Under the pieces are notes generated by a model that was given only the letters and a program-made list of their open reading frames with translations, ran no database searches and was not told where the DNA came from. A program made the position numbers and the translations under genes. 56,219 nucleotides of DNA from Bacteroidales bacterium (GTDB lineage Bacteria > Bacteroidota > Bacteroidia > Bacteroidales > UBA932), in assembly GCA_017454335.1 (NCBI GenBank), contig JAFTDE010000057.1:1-56219 (forward strand), read 5' to 3'. This document shows, one piece after another, positions 49,959 through 56,219 of this stretch (positions are counted from its first letter, which is position 1; every line of letters begins with the position of its first letter).

Positions 49959-50920
49959 ACCGCGGAAAAGTACTGGAACTGCTCGGAGCGGACTGGACCC
50001 GGATGACGGAGCTGATCCGCAGCGCCCTGGTCTCCGATGTGCCCCTGGCCAACGAGATCAACGACGGGATCCTGGCGCATCCGGGCAAGTTGCTGCGGCC
50101 GATGATTTCGCTCCTGCTGGCGCGCTGTTGCGGCGCTCTCACCCCGGCCGGCATCCGCTATGCGGCAGCGGCCGAGCTGCTGCACAACGCCACGCTGATC
50201 CACGACGACGTCGCGGATGACAGTTCGCAGCGGCGCGGAATGCCGACGCTTCGCTCGCTGGTCGGACCGCGGGCGGCCGTGCTGGTCGGCGATTACTGGC
50301 TGGCCCGTGCTGTCGAACTGATGATGGGCGAGGGGGACGACCCGCAGGCCCTGCGCCTGCTGTCCGCCCTGCTGGTGAAGATGGCCGAAGGGGAAATCCT
50401 GCAGCTGCAGAAGGCGGAATCTTGTGATACGGACGAGGCCGATTACCTGCGGATCATTTCCTGCAAGACCGCTTCGCTGTTCGCGTTCACGGGGGAGACC
50501 GCGGCCCGTTCGGCCGCTGCCCCGCAGCCCCTGGCCGAAGCCGCCCGGGCCTATGCGGAGGCTTTCGGCATGGCGTTCCAGATCCGGGATGACATCCTGG
50601 ATTACTGCGGGGAGGATAGCGGCAAGCCCGTCGGGCAGGACCTGGCCGAACGCAAGATCACCCTGCCGCTGATCGGTGCGCTGCGCGGATCGGACCGGGA
50701 GGCTGACATCCGCGCCCGGGTCCACGGGATTCCCGCCCATCCGGAAGACCGGGCGTACGTCCGGGATTTCGTGCTGGAACACGGCGGGATCGCGTACGCA
50801 CGGGAGCGGCTGGAAGAATATGTCGGGGAGGCGCTCCGCGCGCTGGAGGCGCTGCCCGATACGCCGGAGCGGGAAAGCCTGGCGGAAATCGCACGGTATA
50901 ACAGTTTCAGAAACGTATGA
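49955..50920 (+). CDS. Polyprenyl diphosphate synthase
   Basis: A 321-residue trans-prenyltransferase with both Asp-rich motifs: LIHDDVADDSSQRRG (DDxxDD, about 85-99) and FQIRDDILDYCGED (DDxxD, about 208-221), plus GGKxxR-like GKLLRPM (near 46-52). It makes long isoprenoid chains, probably octaprenyl- or similar for menaquinone. It starts within the LOG stop (four-base overlap) and ends overlapping holB. Confidence 0.93.
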   Translation: MNRGKVLELLGADWTRMTELIRSALVSDVPLANEINDGILAHPGKLLRPMISLLLARCCGALTPAGIRYAAAAELLHNATLIHDDVADDSSQRRGMPTLRSLVGPRAAVLVGDYWLARAVELMMGEGDDPQALRLLSALLVKMAEGEILQLQKAESCDTDEADYLRIISCKTASLFAFTGETAARSAAAPQPLAEAARAYAEAFGMAFQIRDDILDYCGEDSGKPVGQDLAERKITLPLIGALRGSDREADIRARVHGIPAHPEDRAYVRDFVLEHGGIAYARERLEEYVGEALRALEALPDTPERESLAEIARYNSFRNV

Positions 50921-51948
50921 CGTTCAAACAGATACCAGGAAATGAGAGCGTGGTCCGCGCGCTGGCCGGGATGGTGGATGCCGGCCGGGTGCCGCACGCG
51001 ATCCTCTTCCACGAGGACGACGGCGGGGGCGGCATCGCCCTGTGCCTGGCTTTCCTGCAGTACCTGTTCTGTGAGGACCGCCACGACGGGGATGCCTGCG
51101 GGGTCTGCCCGACCTGCAACCGCATCGCCAAGCTCATCCACCCGGACGTGCATTTCATCTACCCGGTCAGCGGTGGATCCAGGATCGCCGCGTCCGAGAA
51201 ACCGACCTCGCTCTCGTACATCAAATACTGGCGCGAGCTGGTCCTGTCCAACCCCGGATTCACCGAGGCGGACCTGAACGCGGCGCTGGGCATCGAGGGC
51301 AAGTCCGCGCTGATCGCCGTCGGCGAGGCGAAGGAACTGCTGGACAGCCTGTCCCTGAGCGCCCTGGAAGGCGGATACCGCGCCGTCGTGATCTACCTGC
51401 CGGAGCGGATGAACCAGGAGGCGGCGAACCGCCTGCTGAAGGTCATCGAGGAACCGCCCGAACTGACGCAGTTCCTGCTGGTCACGCATGCCCCCGAACG
51501 GGTGCTGCCGACGATCGCCTCGCGCTGCCAGCGCCTGCGCATCCTGCCGGCCGGTTTCGCTCCGGCGGCGGATTCGGTCGTGACGGAGGAGAACGCCCGT
51601 TTTGCGGGACTCTTCGGCGATCTGATGGATGCGCTGCTGCGGCGCAGCGTCAGCCGTTCGCTGGAGGTGGCCGAGCAGCTTGCGGCGCTGCCTTCGCGCG
51701 AAAGTGCCAAAGCTTTTTGTAAATTTGCCGGGGAACGCCTCCGCGAAGTATTCCTGCTGCAGCAGGGACTTCCGCAGCTGGCCGCCGGTGCGGACGAGCG
51801 CACGCAAAGCTGGGCCGCCCAGGCCAAGCGTACCTTTCCCCGGACCGCGATGGCGGCCCTGGACCGTGCGCACCAGTTGATAGAACGCAATGTCAACCCC
51901 AAGATCCTGTTCACGGACCTGGTGGACCGGATGTTTTTATCGCTTTGA
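50917..51948 (+). CDS. holB: DNA polymerase III delta-prime subunit
   Basis: A 343-residue clamp-loader subunit. It has a zinc-binding Cys cluster (CEDRHDGDACGVCPTCNRI, about 48-66), a degenerate nucleotide-binding fold, the SRC-type motif IASRCQRLRI near 205, and the ERMNQEAANRLLKVIEEPPE sensor region. In Bacteroidota holB typically precedes ricT and gldH, as here. The final bases overlap the ricT region by reading frame only; the ricT ATG lies at 51951. Confidence 0.93.
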   Translation: MTFKQIPGNESVVRALAGMVDAGRVPHAILFHEDDGGGGIALCLAFLQYLFCEDRHDGDACGVCPTCNRIAKLIHPDVHFIYPVSGGSRIAASEKPTSLSYIKYWRELVLSNPGFTEADLNAALGIEGKSALIAVGEAKELLDSLSLSALEGGYRAVVIYLPERMNQEAANRLLKVIEEPPELTQFLLVTHAPERVLPTIASRCQRLRILPAGFAPAADSVVTEENARFAGLFGDLMDALLRRSVSRSLEVAEQLAALPSRESAKAFCKFAGERLREVFLLQQGLPQLAAGADERTQSWAAQAKRTFPRTAMAALDRAHQLIERNVNPKILFTDLVDRMFLSL

Positions 51949-51950
51949 TT

Positions 51951-53246
51951 ATGATGGAAGAAAACGAAAACATACAATACGACTGCAACCGCGGTTGTGC
52001 GGTGTCGCACGATGGCCAGACCGGTGAACCGGTCTGCGCCTACCGTGCCGGCTGCTGCAAGCTCAGCGCCCGCGACTGGCTGAAGGGGGTCGATGACGGG
52101 ACCTGCCCGGACCTGTACGAAGTCCGCTTCAAGAACACCCGCAAGGGAATCTACCGCAACGATTCCGGCCAGCGGGTCAAGACCGGCGACATGGTCATCG
52201 TCGAGGCGGCGAACGGCCACGATCTCGGAATCGTCACCCTCGAAGGCCCGATTGTGCTGCGCCAGATGCGCTGCAAGGGGGTCGATCCGGCGACGGCGGA
52301 GTTCAAGAAGATCTACCGCCGCGCCCGTCCGCTGGACATCGCGAAGTGGCAGGAGGCCATCGCCCGCGAGCAGGATACGATGATCAAGGCCCGCCGCATC
52401 GCGGCCGAGATGGGCCTGGAGATGAAAATCGGGGACGTGGAGTTCCAGGGCGACGGGACCAAGGCCATCTTCTACTACATCGCGGATGGCCGCGTGGATT
52501 TCCGCCAGCTGATCAAGGTTTTCGCCGAGGAATTCCGCATCCGCATCGAAATGAAACAGATCGGCGCGCGCCAGGAGGCCGGCCTGATCGGCGGACTGGG
52601 CGTCTGCGGACGGGAGCTCTGCTGTTCGAACTACATCACCTCGTTCCAGAGCATCTCCACTTCGGCGGCCAAGTGCCAGGACATTCCGCTGAACCCGCAG
52701 AAACTGGCGGGACAGTGCGGGAAACTGAAGTGCTGCCTGAACTATGAGGTGGCGACCTATCTGGACGCGCAGTCGCGCATCCCGCGGGTCAGCGAGCCGC
52801 TGGAGTTCCAGGACGGACAGGCCTGGCTGCGCAAGACGGACATCCTGCAGGAAGTGATGTATTTCTCGTACGACAAGTCTTCCGACGCGGACCTGTATCC
52901 GCTGGATGCGGCCGAGGTACGGGAGATCATCCAGATGAACCGCAACGGGCAGAAGCCCGAGTCGCTGCGGACGGAACCTGAACCGGCCAAACCCGAATTC
53001 GTCACCTCGGTCGGGGATGACAGCATTTCCCGCTTCGATGCTCCCAAGCGCAAGCGCAAGCGGAACCGCGGCAAGGGCCAGGGCGGCGGAAACCGGGAGG
53101 CCCAGGGCGGTAATGCGGCCGGATCCGGCCGCGAAGCCCAGGGCGGAGGCAACGGCGGCGGTCGCAACCGGGGCCGGAACCGGGGCCGCGGCGGCCAGAA
53201 CAACCATCGTCCGGGAGGCGGCGGTAATGCCCCCAAGGGGGAGTGA
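51951..53246 (+). CDS. ricT: RicT/PSP1-domain protein with basic Gly-rich tail
   Basis: A 431-residue protein with a PSP1 domain (about 45-280). It carries the typical Cys-rich signature LGVCGRELCCSNYITSFQ and KLAGQCGKLKCCLNYE, plus KARRIAAEMGLEMKIGDVEF. RicT of Bacillus (YaaT) takes part with RicA and RicF in RNA maturation complexes. The C-terminus from about 360 is low complexity, rich in Arg, Lys and Gly (KRKRKRNRGKGQGGGNRE), suggesting RNA binding. The start is the first of two adjacent ATGs. gldH overlaps its stop by one base. Confidence 0.92.
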   Translation: MMEENENIQYDCNRGCAVSHDGQTGEPVCAYRAGCCKLSARDWLKGVDDGTCPDLYEVRFKNTRKGIYRNDSGQRVKTGDMVIVEAANGHDLGIVTLEGPIVLRQMRCKGVDPATAEFKKIYRRARPLDIAKWQEAIAREQDTMIKARRIAAEMGLEMKIGDVEFQGDGTKAIFYYIADGRVDFRQLIKVFAEEFRIRIEMKQIGARQEAGLIGGLGVCGRELCCSNYITSFQSISTSAAKCQDIPLNPQKLAGQCGKLKCCLNYEVATYLDAQSRIPRVSEPLEFQDGQAWLRKTDILQEVMYFSYDKSSDADLYPLDAAEVREIIQMNRNGQKPESLRTEPEPAKPEFVTSVGDDSISRFDAPKRKRKRNRGKGQGGGNREAQGGNAAGSGREAQGGGNGGGRNRGRNRGRGGQNNHRPGGGGNAPKGE

Positions 53247-53683
53247 TGCTCCGTACACTCCGCTGGGTGATGCCGCTGGCGGCACTGCTCCTGGCGGCTG
53301 CCTGCAGCCGGCCGGATACCTGGGAACAGTTCATCCGGACGGCCGACGCACCCGGGGGCGTGTATGCGTTCGAGATGGACCTGTCCGATTCGACGGCCCT
53401 GTACGATTTCACCTTCTACCTGCGCAACGACAAGACATCGCTGTGGACGCGGGCGGAAGACTGCTCCGTGCCGCTGGACATCGTATGGACGGCTCCTTCG
53501 GGGGAGTCCTGGTCCGAGCGGGTGTACCTGCGCAGCGGCGATGAACGCGGCCGGGTGGAACCGTACCGGCGCGACTGCATGATGGCGGAATCCGGGACCT
53601 GGACGCTGCAGGTCACGCCCCGGGATACGGACCGGGGTTTCCGCGGACTGGGAATCATTTGCCACAGACATGGGACACGATAA
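53246..53683 (+). CDS. GldH-family lipoprotein
   Basis: A 145-residue lipoprotein with signal MLRTLRWVMPLAALLLAAAC (Cys20) and a beta-rich body (FEMDLSDSTALYDFTFYLRN; VDIVWTAPSGESW-like; SGTWTLQVTPRDTDRGFRG). It matches the GldH family by size, position after ricT and the ending WTLQV...GI. GldH is needed for gliding in Flavobacterium but is also kept in non-gliding Bacteroidales, where its role is unknown. It overlaps trmB by 14 bases. Confidence 0.82.
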   Translation: MLRTLRWVMPLAALLLAAACSRPDTWEQFIRTADAPGGVYAFEMDLSDSTALYDFTFYLRNDKTSLWTRAEDCSVPLDIVWTAPSGESWSERVYLRSGDERGRVEPYRRDCMMAESGTWTLQVTPRDTDRGFRGLGIICHRHGTR

Positions 53684-54452
53684 ACTGCGCAAATTCGCCG
53701 AGAACGAGACGTTCTCCTGCCTGCTCCAGCCTTCCGCGCAGGAAGTGCTGGCGCGGGGGTATTTCAACCTGCAGGACCACGCCATCAAGGGGCACTGGAA
53801 CGAAAGGATGTTCGCCCGGCCTGCACCCATCGTGCTGGAACTGGGCTGCGGCAAGGGGGAGTATACGCTGGACCTGGCACGCCGCCATCCCGAGCGCAAC
53901 TACATCGGCGTGGACATCAAGGGTGCCCGGCTGTGGCGCGGGGCCAAGACGGCGACCGAAGAGGGCCTTCCCAACGTGGCCTTCCTGCGCACCCGCATCG
54001 AGTTCATCACGGCGTATTTCGCCCCCGGCGAGATCGACGAGATCTGGCTGACTTTTTCCGATCCCCAGCTGGGCAGCGAGAATTTGCGCCTGACTTCGCC
54101 CCTGTTCCTGAACCGCTACCGTTCCTTCATGCGGCCGGGCGGGATCGTCCACCTCAAGACGGACAGCCGTTTCCTGCATGAGTACACGCGGGCGGTGGTT
54201 GAGGCGAACGGCCTGGTGATGCCGGCCTGCACGGCGGACCTGTACGGAGACGGCGGGATTTCACGCGAAGAGCGTCCGGAGCTGTTCGAAGTGCAGACCT
54301 TCTACGAAAAAATGTTCCTGGCGCAGGGCTACAAGATTACATATCTGTCTTTCTGCATTGACCACGAAGGGGACTTCGTTTACCCCACCGACTTTGACGC
54401 CGCCTACTGGCGCAGCGTCGAAGGTCCCCGCAAGTTCGTCCAGGTGCCGTAA
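53670..54452 (+). CDS. trmB: tRNA (guanine46-N7)-methyltransferase
   Basis: A 260-residue SAM-dependent tRNA methyltransferase. SAM motif I is VLELGCGKGEYTLDLARRHP (about 52-71), followed by YIGVDIKGARLWRGAKTATE and the TrmB-specific WLTFSDPQLGSENLRLTSP (about 124-142) with the PGG loop in RPGGIVHLKTDS. It has an extra C-terminal segment compared with E. coli TrmB. It is the last gene of the trxA-to-trmB cluster and converges with smpB. Confidence 0.94.
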   Translation: MGHDKLRKFAENETFSCLLQPSAQEVLARGYFNLQDHAIKGHWNERMFARPAPIVLELGCGKGEYTLDLARRHPERNYIGVDIKGARLWRGAKTATEEGLPNVAFLRTRIEFITAYFAPGEIDEIWLTFSDPQLGSENLRLTSPLFLNRYRSFMRPGGIVHLKTDSRFLHEYTRAVVEANGLVMPACTADLYGDGGISREERPELFEVQTFYEKMFLAQGYKITYLSFCIDHEGDFVYPTDFDAAYWRSVEGPRKFVQVP

Positions 54453-54466
54453 GCGGACCTCCGCTT

Positions 54467-54916
54467 CTAGTCGCGCTCCATCTCGCGGCGGATGTCTTTT
54501 TCCTTGATGGTCTGGCGCTTGTCGAATTCGCGCTTGCCCCGCGCCAGGGCGATGACCAGCTTGGCATAACCGTTTTCAGAGACGAACAACTTGACCGTCA
54601 CGATGGTCTGGCCCTTGGTCTTCACAGCCTGGGCGAGGTGCCGCAGTTCCCGCTTCTGCAGGAGAAGCTTGCGGTCCCGGGCGGGTTCGTGCTGGCCCCA
54701 GGAGCCCCAGAAATACTGCGCGATGTTCATGCCCTTGACGTACAACTCACCGTTCGCGAAATAGCAGTACGAGTCCTGCAGGGACACCTTGCCGGCGCGG
54801 ACGGATTTGATCTCCGTCCCCACCAGCACGATTCCCGCCGTGTACGTTTCCAGCAACTCGTAGTCGAAGGTCGCCCGCTTGTTGCTGACCTGGATTTTGC
54901 TCTTCGCTTTGGGCAT
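54467..54916 (-). CDS. smpB: SsrA-binding protein (SmpB)
   Basis: A 149-residue protein that delivers tmRNA to stalled ribosomes. Family motifs are [60 protein letters not shown] and the basic tail [19 protein letters not shown]. Length is normal. A -7 box lies eight bases before the ATG. Confidence 0.97.
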   Translation of the reverse strand: MPKAKSKIQVSNKRATFDYELLETYTAGIVLVGTEIKSVRAGKVSLQDSYCYFANGELYVKGMNIAQYFWGSWGQHEPARDRKLLLQKRELRHLAQAVKTKGQTIVTVKLFVSENGYAKLVIALARGKREFDKRQTIKEKDIRREMERD

Positions 54917-54924
54917 AACGACGG

Positions 54925-54932
54925 CAAAGATA
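54925..54932 (-). promoter_or_regulatory. Promoter -7 box of smpB
   Basis: TATCTTTG on the minus strand, eight bases before the ATG at 54916; a near-leaderless transcript is likely. Confidence 0.6.
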
Positions 54933-54968
54933 CGGAAATCCCCGGGAAATTGCTATCTTCACGTCACG

Positions 54969-55814
54969 ATGAGAAAGTCCGTTTCCACCGGCGCGGCCAC
55001 GCACAGCAGGATGCCGCGCATCGCGCCCCTGCCCGATCCCGAGGTCGTTGACCCCGCCGACCTGGTGCGCGCGTACCGGGCGGGCGGGATCGACCTGGTG
55101 TGCGTGCTGGGCCCGACAGCTTCGGGCAAGACCCGCTATGCCGTAGGACTGGCCCGCCGGATGGCTCCGGAGATTCCCGCCGAGATCCTCTCCGCCGATT
55201 CGCGCCAGGTGTACCGCGGGATGGACATCGGCACGGGAAAGGACCTGGACGAGTACGGCGGGATTCCCTATCACATCATCGACGTCGTCCCCGCCGGGAC
55301 CCAGTACAACGTCTGGCAGTTCCGTGAGGACTTTCTCAAGGCTTACGCCGACATCCGCGCCAGGGGCGCCCTGCCCATCCTGTGCGGCGGAACCGGGCTG
55401 TACATCCAGGCCGTCACCACCGGATACGACTTCCGCACCCACAAGCCCCTGAGCGAGGCGGGCGCGACGCATGCCGACCCCACCGAGGGATTGCCCCGCA
55501 ACACCTTTTTCATCGGCACCCTGGTGGACCGCGAGACCCGCATCGAGCGCATCGACAGACGCTTGCGGGAGCGCCTGGACGGGGGGCTGGTCGAAGAGAT
55601 TCGGGGCCTGCTGGCAGCCGGCGTCCCGGCCCAGACCCTGATCGGATACGGGCTGGAATACAAGTTCGTCACCCGGTATGTGTTGGGAGAACTGACGGAG
55701 GAGGAACTCTACACCCAGCTGTCCACCGCCATCCACCAGTTCGCCAAACGGCAGATGACCTGGTTCCGCGGCATGGAGCGCAGCGGAACCGTGATCCACT
55801 GGGTGGAGGTTTAG
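54969..55814 (+). CDS. miaA: tRNA dimethylallyltransferase, compact form
   Basis: A 281-residue MiaA-type enzyme that would prenylate A37 of UNN-decoding tRNAs. It has the P-loop LGPTASGKT (47-55), SADSRQVYRGMDIGTGK (75-91), GGTGLYI (140-146) and the C-terminal QTLIGYGLEYKF plus QFAKRQMTWFR (257-267). Two oddities are visible: about 45 residues precede the P-loop, where MiaA normally has about 10, and the segment between GGTGLYI and the DRETRIERIDRRLRERLDGG helix is only about 45-55 residues, roughly half the usual, so most of the helical tRNA-clasping insert is missing. An alternative start is 55011 (MPRIAPL). It overlaps metK convergently by four bases. Confidence 0.85.
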   Translation: MRKSVSTGAATHSRMPRIAPLPDPEVVDPADLVRAYRAGGIDLVCVLGPTASGKTRYAVGLARRMAPEIPAEILSADSRQVYRGMDIGTGKDLDEYGGIPYHIIDVVPAGTQYNVWQFREDFLKAYADIRARGALPILCGGTGLYIQAVTTGYDFRTHKPLSEAGATHADPTEGLPRNTFFIGTLVDRETRIERIDRRLRERLDGGLVEEIRGLLAAGVPAQTLIGYGLEYKFVTRYVLGELTEEELYTQLSTAIHQFAKRQMTWFRGMERSGTVIHWVEV

Positions 55815-56219
55815 ATTCCGAAGGCTTCGCGGATGCGGTCCACCGAATCCAGCAATTCCCATCCGAAGAACTGCATGCCGTCCTTCACGTAGGGCTTGCG
55901 GCCCATGTGGCCGTAGGCGGCGGTCGGTTCGTAGATGGGGTTCTTCAGCCCGAATTTCCGGACGATGGCGGCGGGACGCAGGTCGAAGAGGCGTCCCACG
56001 ACCGAGGCGATCCAGGCGTCGGTGGCCTCGCCGTGCTCTTCCGAGATGCCGCTGCCCTGCGGGGCGCTGACATGTGCGCTGCCATAGCTGTCCACGAAGA
56101 TGCTGACGGGCTCGGCCACGCCGATGGCGTAGGCGATCTGGACCAGGCATTCATCCGCGACGCCCGCGGCGACGAGGTTCTTGGCGATGTAGCGGGCGGC
56201 ATAGGCGCCGCTGCGGTCC
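55811..56219 (-). CDS. metK: S-adenosylmethionine synthetase, C-terminal part (cut by window edge)
   Basis: The last 135 codons of MetK, running off the right edge. Visible family sequence includes DRSGAYAARYIAKNLVAAGV (start of the fragment), CLVQIAYAIGVAEPVSIFVD and the end motif AAYGHMGRKP. The enzyme joins methionine and ATP to make SAM. Nothing in the visible part is unusual; an internal ATG at 56119 is not a real start because the homologous sequence continues upstream. Confidence 0.96.
   Translation of the reverse strand, partial: DRSGAYAARYIAKNLVAAGVADECLVQIAYAIGVAEPVSIFVDSYGSAHVSAPQGSGISEEHGEATDAWIASVVGRLFDLRPAAIVRKFGLKNPIYEPTAAYGHMGRKPYVKDGMQFFGWELLDSVDRIREAFGI

Noticed and set aside
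54451-54466. AAGCGGA-cc-TCCGCTT palindrome between trmB and smpB as a terminator
   Set aside because: The perfect form leaves a two-base loop and there is no T-run on either strand, so it is too weak to call.

Overview
The window is a compact, GC-rich chromosomal segment of a Bacteroidota bacterium, most likely an uncultured high-GC Bacteroidales from a gut or similar habitat. Supporting signs are the gldH, ricT and holB neighbourhood, the hemD-rnpA-yidD operon, BACON/BIG2 and fimbrillin-like lipoproteins, a DUF2723 protein, and promoters with the Bacteroidota -7 box TAnnTTTG in place of classic -35/-10 boxes. Lineage below order level is a guess. About 51 genes plus one tRNA fill the window, two of them cut by its edges, and no gene-free gap exceeds 300 bases.

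Region 1 (1-8.3 kb, minus strand) is an ABC-type exporter operon: TolC channel, HlyD-like adaptor, two MacB/FtsX-like permeases (one cut by the window edge) and a LolD/MacB-like ATPase. It lies downstream of a two-component system made of an NtrC-class sigma-54 activator and a short histidine kinase. A good sigma-54 -24/-12 promoter precedes tolC. Inverted repeats TGTAAA-N5-TTTACA lie upstream of that promoter (two copies) and in front of the activator gene (one copy), so the circuit can be read from sequence.

Region 2 (8.4-20.4 kb) holds a YugP-like metallopeptidase, a Spy-like secreted protein, a CE15-like esterase, a phosphopantetheinyl transferase, malate dehydrogenase, an EnvC-like/TPR pair, an ECF sigma factor with a membrane-spanning anti-sigma/outer-membrane-barrel fusion, a lipoprotein, tsaE and a YifB/ComM ATPase. 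Region 3 (20.5-29.3 kb) is an envelope region: a small secreted protein, a GH31 glycosidase, a C69 peptidase flanked by inverted composite repeats, a fimbrillin-like lipoprotein, a BACON/BIG2 lipoprotein and tRNA-Pro(TGG).

Region 4 (29.3-42.6 kb) is mainly housekeeping: a LolD-like ATPase, transketolase, lepA, the operon SUI1-DUF4271-hemD-rnpA-yidD, a DUF2723 protein, an rRNA-type methyltransferase, pgk and lgt. Region 5 (42.6-56.2 kb) has an RND efflux operon (tolC, adaptor, pump, small PII-like protein), then trxA, a beta-barrel protein, a LOG-family protein, a polyprenyl synthase, holB, ricT, gldH and trmB, followed by smpB, a compact miaA and the 3' part of metK.

The most notable signals are three. 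(1) A dispersed palindromic element with core GCCCGRTCAGGYCGGGC occurs between genes and also in frame inside three genes (tolC, the activator, the anti-sigma fusion). (2) The periplasmic linker of the dual-membrane anti-sigma protein is encoded largely by five consecutive palindromes. (3) The sigma-54 efflux circuit has recognisable operators. Several promoters place the -7 box only 5-8 bases before ATG, which points to leaderless mRNAs.
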